A stretch of 64,000 nt of DNA from positions 1,612,001 through 1,676,000 of the forward strand of contig NZ_CP062501.1 in the NCBI RefSeq assembly GCF_014879975.1, given 5' to 3'. The position numbers were made by a program, and so were the translations under genes. Of the stretch, positions 27,081-38,200 are shown in pieces (positions within the stretch are counted from its first letter, which is position 1; every line of letters begins with the position of its first letter). Below the pieces are notes generated by a model. It was not told the origin of the DNA. It searched no databases and was given only the letters and a program-made list of their open reading frames with translations. The DNA comes from Vibrio bathopelagicus (lineage in GTDB: Bacteria > Pseudomonadota > Gammaproteobacteria > Enterobacterales > Vibrionaceae).

Positions 27081-29232
27081 GACGACCTCCCTTCACCACT
27101 GAAACCGTCTTAAAACGGCTTGCTCCTTTGGGTACACTTTTCTTCTGTAGAGAGAGGATATCTTTAGGCTCACCCTCAGCCACTATCTGGCCTTTGTCTA
27201 GAACAATCACGCGATCGCACATCATCAAGAACGACGATTTATGCGAACTGATCAGCATTGAAGTTTCTCGCGGCATACTTTGTAGTGCATTGAAGAACTG
27301 AATCTCAGCTTGATTATCTAGTGCGCTGGTTGGTTCATCCATGATCAGTAATTTTGGACAGCGATAAAGCGCCCTTGCGATAGCCACGGCTTGTCGTTGA
27401 CCTCCAGAAAGCAACCGACCACCTTCACCGACAGGTGTTTCAAGGCCATTACTCAAGCGTCCCATGTAACCGTTCAAACCCGACTGTTGGAGCGCTTGTC
27501 TTAGCTTTTCTTCATCAACGTTAGTCGCCCCAAGCGTGACGTTGTCGTAAACACTTCCGAAGATAAGATTGGTAGTTTGTCCTACCCAACCCATGCCACT
27601 GCGCAACACGCTAGTTGGCCATAACTGTGCATCAATATCTTGGTAGAAGGCTTGCCCTGTTGTTGGCAAATATTGGCGAGCGACAATCGATAGTAGTGTG
27701 GTTTTGCCTGCGCCTGCGGCTCCAATAAGGCCAACCCGCTCACCGGGTTTTATCTCGAATGAAATGTCCTTTAATACTGGGCTTTGAGTCTCTGGGTAGG
27801 TGAACGTAACTTCGTCTAATCTTACCCCACCATCAAAGTCGCCCTTGTCTATCACTTGGTGTTTAGACTCTTCTTGAGGTAATTCCATAATTTGATTCAG
27901 ACCTTCAACGGCTGAACGCGTTTGCTGGAATCTCAACATTAGAAGAGAAAGTTGATTCACCGAGCTCGCGGCACGCCCACTCAACATCACTACAGCTATC
28001 AGGCCCCCCATACTCAGCAAGCCTTCAGAGATCTGATACACGCCAAAGATAATGAGAGTGATGGTGACGATCTGCTGACTCGACTGAATGGAATGCGTCA
28101 CGATATTAGAATAATGACGAGATTGAGTCTGCCATTGAGATAGCGACGATATAGTCTGTTCCCAACGTTTCTGAGTAATACCCTCAGCATTGTTTTGCTT
28201 GATATCCGGAAGGGTTGTTAAGCAATCAAACAGTTGTGCTTGTCTTTGTGTCGACAAACGTGCCGTTTCATCGAATGTTTTCTCGATTTTACCTTTCATC
28301 GCAATGCTCAGCACAATCAATACCAGCATAATTGCGACTGGGATAAACATCATTGCACCACCGAGCCAACCTATAAGGAACAGGAACAGCAAGGTAAATG
28401 GTAGATCGACTAAAGTGACTAAAGAGATGGAGGTGAAGAAATCTTTCACGCTATCGAAATCTTGAAGCTGTCTGGCAAATGCACCCACCGATTGAGGTCG
28501 GTTTTCCAACTTCATACCAAGGACTTTAGAGAACAGTTGAGAAGACAACTTGTTATCAATATAGCGCCCAGCCATGTCAGTCACAGAACTTCGTGAGCTT
28601 CTCAATACCCAATCAAAAATAACAACAATACCAACGCCTGCCGCCAGAACCCAAAGCGTGTTAAACGCTTGGTTTGGCACCACACGGTCATAAACATTCA
28701 TGGTAAAAAGAGGCACGACTAGAGCGAGCAAGTTGATCAAGAATGAAGCGATAAACAGGTCTCGATACCAAGGTTTCACTTCTTTGACGACACGCCATAA
28801 CCAACGGGTGTTGGATTTATTCTCGCTACGTTCATGGGATTGAACACGCGCATCATCAAGAGCTTGAGCACCTACCTGCCACACATACGATTCCACTTTA
28901 GTTACCAAGTCTTTTAACGATTTTTCTTGGCTGGAATTGGTTTCGCAATCCATTACTTGAAAGTGGTCACCGGAACCTTGAGTGACGACAAGAGGAGTCC
29001 CTGTCGCAGAATTAACAGCAACAACGGGGAACTGACATTGAGTCAGTAATTCTTTTTTCACGTGGCTCAGAGTTAACCCCGATTTCTCAATAGCTCTTGG
29101 AAAAAGGGATTCATTGAGCCTGCCTTCATCTAAAGGTAGGCCAGACACTATTTTGGAAGGATGGCTGCGAACATTAAAATGCTCACATAGCCACTCAACA
29201 CAACCTAGCCAGCTGTCTTTTTGTTCTACCAA
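27073..29232 (-). CDS. Type I secretion ABC exporter with inactive C39-like domain (LapB type)
   Basis: Inner-membrane permease/ATPase of 719 aa that should export the adjacent giant adhesin. Residues 1-130 are a C39-peptidase-like domain in which the catalytic Cys position is Ser (QKDSWLGCVEW), so it binds but does not cleave substrate. The membrane domain covers about 150-440 (six helices). The nucleotide-binding domain has Walker A GAAGAGKTT near 503, signature LLSGGQRQAV near 611, Walker B LLIMDEP near 629 and the H-loop in SSHKSS. Located 33 bp after the adhesin stop. Confidence 0.94.
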   Translation of the reverse strand: MVEQKDSWLGCVEWLCEHFNVRSHPSKIVSGLPLDEGRLNESLFPRAIEKSGLTLSHVKKELLTQCQFPVVAVNSATGTPLVVTQGSGDHFQVMDCETNSSQEKSLKDLVTKVESYVWQVGAQALDDARVQSHERSENKSNTRWLWRVVKEVKPWYRDLFIASFLINLLALVVPLFTMNVYDRVVPNQAFNTLWVLAAGVGIVVIFDWVLRSSRSSVTDMAGRYIDNKLSSQLFSKVLGMKLENRPQSVGAFARQLQDFDSVKDFFTSISLVTLVDLPFTLLFLFLIGWLGGAMMFIPVAIMLVLIVLSIAMKGKIEKTFDETARLSTQRQAQLFDCLTTLPDIKQNNAEGITQKRWEQTISSLSQWQTQSRHYSNIVTHSIQSSQQIVTITLIIFGVYQISEGLLSMGGLIAVVMLSGRAASSVNQLSLLMLRFQQTRSAVEGLNQIMELPQEESKHQVIDKGDFDGGVRLDEVTFTYPETQSPVLKDISFEIKPGERVGLIGAAGAGKTTLLSIVARQYLPTTGQAFYQDIDAQLWPTSVLRSGMGWVGQTTNLIFGSVYDNVTLGATNVDEEKLRQALQQSGLNGYMGRLSNGLETPVGEGGRLLSGGQRQAVAIARALYRCPKLLIMDEPTSALDNQAEIQFFNALQSMPRETSMLISSHKSSFLMMCDRVIVLDKGQIVAEGEPKDILSLQKKSVPKGASRFKTVSVVKGGRHE

Positions 29233-29265
29233 TCTAAACTTCCTTTTATAGACTGTACATCTAAC

Positions 29266-32200
29266 TTACAGCGTTAAATTATTGTCTTCTATCATTTTTT
29301 GTAAAATTTGTGCTTCTAATGCACTGCTACTGTCGCCTTGATACAGATCATCGTACGTGACATCAGCCAGCAAGATGTTTTGTTGAACGTCTTCATCGCC
29401 ATTAGGCTTAATAGAAATGGTCACACCTTCGCCCGACTCTTCAAGATCTAAGTAATTTCGAGCTTGTACCCCAGTACTAATATTTAAACTACCTAAAATG
29501 CTAGTCAGGTCAATCGCGTCAGTGTCTGGAGATGCGTCAAAATCTTGAATTACATCGTAACTTGGAGCATCAGCACTACCTAGACCAGAAGATTCAAATA
29601 CAAAACTGTCAGAGCCTTCACCACCAATCAACAGATCGTTGTCGTCTGTTGCGGTAATAGTAGAGTCACCACTAGCCACAAACTCAACAGATACCGTTTG
29701 AGGTAGCCCTACGGCTTGGTTGTTGCCTATCTCAGCAGACGGTTCAAATGGATCAACGCCATCGTAGCCGCCAGTAATGGCTAAATTAGGTACATCCGCA
29801 AGATCCACAACGTATTGACCATCAACCATAGAACCGTGTGAGAACGTCAAACCTGCGGGAATATCATAAATAGTAATGAAGCCCACTTCTGAATCGGCAG
29901 GGTTTACCAGAGCAAGATCTAAACCGAGGGGTATCGTGCCGCTTGCTTCTGCCACAATAGAAGCGTATTCAACGCTCAATAACGGAGCATCAGGCTCTGG
30001 TGTAATAACCAAGGTCATATCTTGTGAGCTTGGGTCACCAGTATCTGTTACCAAGTTACCAAGCACCGTATTTTGATCGACGGTTTGACCAGTGATCGTA
30101 ATATCGAGATTACCCCACGCGTCGCCAGCAAAGAATTCAAGCTCATCAACTGAACTAGCAGTGACAAGAATCGTTGCGTGAACACCGCCAACACCATTAG
30201 AGATAAACTGCGCGGTTTCAGAGCCAATACGAATTCTATCTAGGCCAATTAAACCTGACGGATCCGAAGTCCCATTTACCGTGACAGTAATTAACAAGAA
30301 TTCATCGCTGTTAGTCTCAAAACTGTTGGCATCAAGTGGAATAACAATGCCTTCGTCCTCACTGCCAGTCAGCTGTTCAGGTAAATCAAAGAACTCAACT
30401 TTATCACCGATAGGATTAACACCGACGGTAAACTCAGATTCAGTATAACGAATATCTGTCGTGCCAATTTCCTGAGTGATCGCCTCAAGCACAAGATCCA
30501 TGTCACCACTGAAATCTCTCGGCGGTAGGATGACTAGGTTGGCAAGCTGACTAGGATCCAATTGCCATTCATAGGTAGGATTTCCGTTAAAGGTACCACC
30601 ATCGACACCATTATTTGGTACCAATTGGTAGCTATCGCCAACCTTTATCGCAACAACAGCTCCTTCTGGCACCCCTTTCAATGCCAAAGACATGTTTTCA
30701 GAACCATCTTGGTCAATCAGTTCAGCGCTAAGCGATGACAGTGAAATGTAGTTGTCTTCATCTCCAACAATATTCTCTGTCACTAAGTTTGCAGCGTCGG
30801 CAACAGGCTCGACAGTGATCGTCACTACTGTCGTTTTATCTTGAGTATCTGTTTCAGTAACGCAATCCGCTTCATCGGTAATATTGGCCGTTACCGTTAA
30901 TGTAATTTCGCCGCTGTAATGTTCTGGTGGTGTCACCAGCACATCATTCAATCGGCTAGGGTCGGTTACCGTCCACGAACCGTTACCGTTGTCGACCAAC
31001 AAACCTGTATCCGAAGGGCTTTCAGATAGCGTCCCGCCGTTTGATACCGTTATCGTGAGAGAGTTAATGGTTTCTTTACCGGTAGCGCTATTGCCCTCGC
31101 CAGTGATTAACTGACCATCCTCAACGCTATCACCAAGAACTAACTCAAGGTTAAGATCTGTCGTAATATCTTCTTGAATTGTTGTCGAATCCGTAGCGAC
31201 GGTAATCTCGTCCACAACAGGCAACACTTGAATACTAATGGTTTGCTCTGTAGTAACGGTGTCCCCATTACACGGTGAGGTTTCAATGGTCTCTATCGTG
31301 AAATCAAGACACCCCGCAAAGTCTTCGTCTAACCCAGTTAGCGTGAGTTTCGAGAGACCATCGGCAGTAATCGAGTAACCAACTACTTCGCCTGAAGCAT
31401 CGTATTCCGTAATAACTCCATCCCCTGAAATCTCTACACCTTCAGGAAGAGAGTCAGCAGGAATATAGAAAGAAATCGTATTATCAGGGTCACTTGCGAC
31501 ATCGGTATTCAATAGTCCTGTTAGATCAATATCTTCCCCTTCAGGTGTCTTAATATCTCCATCTGGTTGGATTGGGCTAGGCGGACCAACGGGATCACAA
31601 GAACCTCCACCACCATCATGACCAGTGATCTGAATTTGGAATGAGGTATCAATATACTTCGAATCTTCACCATCAATCACACGAGCACGTACCACTATAT
31701 CTAAAACAGGTGTGTCACTTGGGCTAGATATCGTCATACCATTCAAGATTTCTTGCGCCAACTCTTGGATAGAGTCACTCGTAAGACCGTTCGCAGAGAT
31801 AATCCAGTTTCCTGAAATATCTTGAGCAGCTCCGTTCGGGTGATCGATAATTAGCGAATAACCATCAGGTACATCGATCAAGATGTAATCTAAGTATTCT
31901 GAACCATCCATATCAGCGTCAACAAAAGTCACCGCATCTGACACGTTTACCGGAGAACCGTCATTACTGGTGTATAGCTGACCAGAACTTTCCAAACGAG
32001 TATCTGACTCGACCCTCGCATCAACGGTGACACTAATCGATCCGGAGATATCTTTTACATCAGTCGCGCCTGTCGGTGATGTATCGGTAATTTCATAGGT
32101 AATTGGGATCGAAAATGTACCGCTCAAATCTTCAGTGGCGGTGACTGACAGTCTTCCGCTACTTAAAAGATCGGACAGTGTTGGCGTCGTAGAGTCTAAT

Positions 32201-35200
32201 AAACTTTCTAAATCTAACCCTGAAACCGGCACAGCAATAACACTGCCATCGAAATAAAGAGTCAGATCAGCAGGAAGACCGTCAATCACATAACCCGTTA
32301 AAGACTCACTTCCATCAACATCTTGATTCACAGATGGCTCAAGATTCAATCCAATTTGGCTGTCTTCAATACCTTGAGTACTCACCGTTTGGCCATCTTC
32401 TTGATCGACAATCGGTGATAACTCTACTTTCAACGTCATCGGGAATTCGCCCGAATCACCATCAGGCTCTGTCGAGATAGCAATAACAGTTAGCTCTAGC
32501 TCGCCACTAAAATCAGTAATGGGCTTGAGATACAAATCATTAAGTTGGGTATTAGAAACCTGGAATACTGGCCCTGTTACATCGTCAATGTAGGCGATGG
32601 TTAGCGACACAGGCTCACCGAATGAATCCACCAGCAAGGTGCCGTCAGGAATATTGGTCAGGAGTATATTGATCTCTTCTGAAACATCGTCATCTGAGGT
32701 TTGGACAACGAAATCGAGACGAATCAAACCATCTTCATTGAGAACAGATTGGTTGCTGATGACTTTGGTATCACTGTCATACTCCCAGTGCGCATTGCCG
32801 CCATCCACAACAATAGGCTCATCTACCACACCTTTGAGGAAAATATTGATGGTTTTGGTATCGCTAAGCGCGGTTACGTTAATTGGATCTAATGAATCAA
32901 CGGGCGATTCAGTCGCCACCGCCGTAACCTTAATAAACAGGTCTTCGGTAAACGAGCTGATGTCTTCTTTTGGTAGCAGATAAGCCACACCATTCTCGAT
33001 GGCCTCCGCAGATACTAAATAAGTGTTAGGGCCAATTAGGTCAAACAATCCGCCTTGGATAGACCAACCATCTTGCACTTCGATTTGGTAGCTTAAGGAT
33101 TCAGAACCATCGATATCAGTTAGCGATCCATCAATCACGTTCTTGAGGAAGATGGTTTCATCTTCTAGGCCTTTGTAGTCCTTAACCGATACATGTGGAG
33201 TATCAGCATCCGGTGAAATCTCGACAACTACGGTATTAACAATATCGGCCGTTTTATCATCGGGGTCAGCGAAGGTGTTTCCCGCTTCGGTTGCAATCGC
33301 AGTAATCTCAAACTCGAATCGACCCGCAAGGTTTTCATCAGCTCTGATTTCCATTTTGTCGATTTGGGTTTGGGTGTACTCTTTGCCTTCTTTAACCGCG
33401 TTTCCGTTCAAGGTGATATTCAGACCATCTGGAATGCCACTAATCGTATAGGTCAGTGCTTCGGACGAATCTTGGTCAACGAGTTGAGCAGTGATATCAA
33501 GCTTGATAGGGTCAGCGTCATCTTCAACAGATTGATAAGTAAATACCGAATCAGACCAATCGGGAGCATCTGCAACAGGCAAAACAGAAACCGCAATATC
33601 GGCCGTGAGTTCTTTTGGTACCGTATCAGTACTAATGATGGCGTTAATCGCCAAAATAACCGTCGACGTGGTATTAGATTCATGAAGAGCTGGACGATAG
33701 GTTAACTGTCCATTCGGGCCAGTAAACTGACTGTCAATCGCCGTTAACTGATTGCCTGAAAGCGTTACCTTGCCATCAACCACTTGAAGCAATACGCCAT
33801 CTAAATACAGGCTACCGCCTTGCAAAGAAGCTTCTGAGAATTCGATAGCCGTAACGGTTTCGCTTTGGTCGATATCTCCAGTAGAAACGCTCACAACGAT
33901 AATCGCGTTGTTATCTTCTGTAGTTTCAGAATCTTCATAACGAATAAAGCCTTCGTTATCATCCAGTATGAGCTCTGCGTTACTTACTACTTCATCGCCG
34001 TCGGCATCTCGCACTAAATAATCAATGTCATCGACGATCTTAGGATCAGCAGGATTAGTCGTCACATTTGGATTCGTGGTTAGTTGATAGCTACCATCAG
34101 GTGAAAGCGTAAACTGGCCGTAAATTGACCCACCATCATAATCATTAATCAGGTCGATCGTGATTGGCGTGCCTGCGTTGTCAAAGGTATGCGTGACATT
34201 TCGATATGTGAAACTAATGATTTCCGCGCCGTCTGCGCCTGTAAACTCTTCAGCGAGGAATTGACCATTCAGATCATCTCCCTCAACTAACTCAATAGAA
34301 CCACTTCGCGCAGTTGGAACTGCGTCAGTCACGTTGACCGAATAGATGGCAGGATCAGAGCTGTCTCCATCCGCATCGTTAACCACCAACTCGAAATTCA
34401 GAGCTAAGTTGTTTTCTCCATTATTTCCATATGCGTGATCAAGTGGCGCATAGAGATCAAACTCAGTTGTTCCGTCAGTATTAAAACGGGTCCTAAACAC
34501 GTTGTTGCCATCAGAGTCTTGCCCGTAATACCAACCATCGGAGTCAACAGCCTGCAAGGAGATCGCTTTTCCGGCACTGGTGTAACTAAGTGCATCAAAA
34601 GCAGTGGTGTTTACCGTGACAGAAACAACATCATCAGAGCCCTCAATAATACCTAAAGAAGGACTACTATCCTCTGATCCAACTTGCTGGCCATCTCCTA
34701 GCAAGCCATCCTCATCAACTGAGATGCTTCCAATTATCGATATTTCAGGATTTTTGCCATCATAGATTTTAATGTCAGACTCTTGCGTGTCTCTCGAGCC
34801 ATCGGAGTCAATGGTGACGATAGAAGCTGGAATTGTCAGTTCGGTGTCTTTAGAACCTGAGCCATGATCAATGGACTTATACAGCTCAATAACTACGTCA
34901 ACGTTTGTTGAACCATTGGCCTCAAGACTAAAGTCATCTGGTAATTTGATTTTGAAGACAGCATCACCATTACCAAGAACAGCATCAAAAGTACCATTGC
35001 CGTTATCGCGCCAAGTCAGCGCTTCACCATTGCTGGTTACCGCTGCACCATCGCTATCAAGAACAGCTTGGCCCGTGGTCACATCCAAACCTAAGAAAAC
35101 CAGAGGGTCATTACCAGCGGTAACTGCCAAGGTCACGTTTGCTGTTGAGCCAACTCCCGACGGCGTGCTATCAGCAACAGGAATTTCACTCAGTTCAACC

Positions 35201-38200
35201 GTTCCAGAACCAATCGTTGGCTCGCCGCCATCAGTCACTGATACATTCAAGGTTAATTTGGTTTCATCGTTGTCATCATCTCTGGCGGTAACAACAAATG
35301 GAAGTTCGTCTGTAACGTTATCTTGGTCCAGCCCCTTAAAGAGTTCAAAAGTGTAAGTAACATCAGTATCAGCCTCGCCTAAAGGAGAGGTAAAACTCAA
35401 GGTGAACGCTTTATTTTCAGCACTTTCAGAGCCAACATAACCAGTCAGTTCATTTCCGTCCGCAGAGACCACATAGATGATCTGCACGCCCCCACTAAAT
35501 AACTGCGGCTGATCTCCAACATCGAAAAATACGGACTCGACAAAGTCACTCCCGACGTTGAGGTTGAAAGTGCCTGTATCAGAAACACTGCCGTGAACCA
35601 GATCTGATTCCTCTAAACTAGCATTGCTAATCGAAGTTAATACCGGATCGACTCCATCCTGGATAATCCAATCAAACTGCCCTTGCTCTAAAGAAGTACC
35701 ATCTAAATCTTCCCCATCAATAATAAGTGGTAGGGTGATGGAGTCGTTGCTGAACAGGTGGTTTATAGGCTGTTCTAACACTAGGGTGACATCCGCTAGA
35801 ACATCAATGCCGCTAGCAGCTGCACTCAACGTTAGCGTGAATATCGTTTCACCATTTGCTTGCGCGGTAATCGTTTTACCATCATTCGCTAACGTGTAGC
35901 TTATAAGGTACTCTTCATCTCCAGTCGTCAAGCCTAAGGCGTCTAACTGCACCAAAGTATTAGTATTAAATACAATAGAAGCGGGATCTGGATTATCAGA
36001 GCCAGCGGAAACGGTAAACTGACCGACTACAGTTTGGACTCCATCAGACACATCACCTTCAGAGCTGGTCGTTGTCCCATCAACCACTAACCCTGCGTCA
36101 CCATCAAAAATATCGATGACTGCAGTGCCATTTCCGAAGTCATTACTGCTATCGCCTGCGACATAGTTAAAAGTGATGTTTTGAGCTACGGTGTGATCCA
36201 AATTTCTGTTGGCGACAAACGTCCAGTGACCATTTGAAAAAACAGTTAAAACCCCTTCATCCAAAGTAAATGAAACAGGGGTGCTACCGGATATTGTTTG
36301 TGTCGTACCATCGACCTCGACACTTTTTATGGTTAGCTGAGTATCAAGATCGATATCGTTATTTAGTACATTTCCTGACGTGACCTCACCTTCTATCACA
36401 TCATAAGACTCATCGAAAATTAACGGCTCCGAATCTTTGATGACAATAGGTAGATGACCTATAACGAGCTCAGTAGTACCGTCCGCATCCGTTTGTAAAC
36501 CTTCAATCACTAGAGCAGTCTGAATTGAATCTAATCCAGCCTCTTGGTCAATCGCCTTATAGAAGTTAATATTTACGTTGCTGCCAGATATAGCAGCATC
36601 GAATACAATTTCGCCATCACTTCGCGTTCCGGTTAGGCTTTGTTTGTCACCTGATATGGTAATCGTTATCGACAAGCTTTGAGAAGTTAGCGATTCAGCT
36701 ATAGTTTGATCTGCGCTAAACGAGAAGTCTGCAAAATCAATACGAATGTCAGAAGTTTGCGTTTCGTCCCCAAAAATACCGATAATGTTTTCCGAAAACA
36801 CAACGGATTCAGGAAGAATAATCGTCGGCATGTCATCAATGGCTTCGTTGCCGACTGTATTGAAAACTTTTGCGTCGATCGTCCATTCTGCCGACGAATC
36901 CAATGCAGAGATGTCAATGTTCTCCACCTGCCAATTACCCGCGGAATCAACTACGCCCTCAAAGATTAGTGTCTGAGTCCCGTCACTTACTTCAATGTAA
37001 ACCGGTAAACCTTCTGCAACATTGGTTGTACCCTGCATGGTTGTAAGTTGGCCACTACGAAAGGCTAAAATGCTAAAACCATCTAGCGTATCAATATCAA
37101 TAACAGGCGAAACAGTATCAATAACAATTACCCCTGCACTATTTACCGCAGTAGCCGGGTTCCCAGCGACATCAATAGTGTCAGCCTCGATGGTCATACT
37201 ACCATCAGCAAAACTCGTTAAATCCACGCCTTCCACAGACCAAGCGCCATTCACAACCGTTGCCGTCAGCACAATAACATTGGTAGTACTGTCTGAAATA
37301 CGGATGTTGACCGTTTGGCCATCTTCAACATTTTGAACAGTGCCGAAGAATTTGGCGGATTGAATTTCGAAACTGTTGAGAACGCCATCCCCTCCATCAT
37401 CAACACTCGCTGTAATACTCGCCAACGTATCCTTAACAATGGTATCAGTAGCTGACGTAGGATTTCCGGCAATATCGATGGTGTTAGCGACGACGGTAAG
37501 TTCACCTTCAGCAAAGTTAGAATAATCTTGAGAGACGAGTGTCCATGCCCCGCCTGAAACGGTGGTTGTGTATTCCTGAGCTACACCTTGGCTATCAGTA
37601 ATAACGATCGTTATGATCTGGCCATCTTCTACATTTTCAACGGTGCCTACTAGAGCACCACTCGCAACTTCAAACTGGTTATAAAACTCATCACCAAAGC
37701 CATCAAAGTCGACATCAATTGTCGCTAGCGTATCTTTGATTGTGGAATCGTTAGCAGTGATACTATTACCAAAGTCATCGGCAATGATCGCATCAACTTG
37801 GAGATCGCCTTCAGCTAGCGAAGTAAGGTCGACACCGTTTACAACATAGGTTTCGTTAGTTGTGATCGCGGTGGTAGTTACTGTGTTGCCGTTAACATCG
37901 GTGATGGTAATAACAACGGTACGCCCATCTCGAACGTCAATGGCTGTACCAGTGATGGTGACAGAAGGCACTTCAAATTGATTTTCGTAACCATCGCCGC
38001 CATCGAGTATGTCGACGGTCAACTCTGCGCTAGGTAAAAGCGCATCTAGGTTGCCATCGTTTGAAATGGTGTCTTCTTCTTCATATTCTGTGGGACGAGT
38101 ATCAAAGCCCGCATCAGCGAGGGTTTCGTCTAATGTGGAGCGGACATAAGCAATAAAAGAAGCGCTGGAACTAGGCTGATCGTTGGGAGAATTCTGTTGT

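Noticed and set aside
32597-35899. Several long plus-strand ORFs inside the adhesin gene
   Set aside because: Ser/Thr-rich antisense products of a repetitive acidic gene; typical shadow frames.
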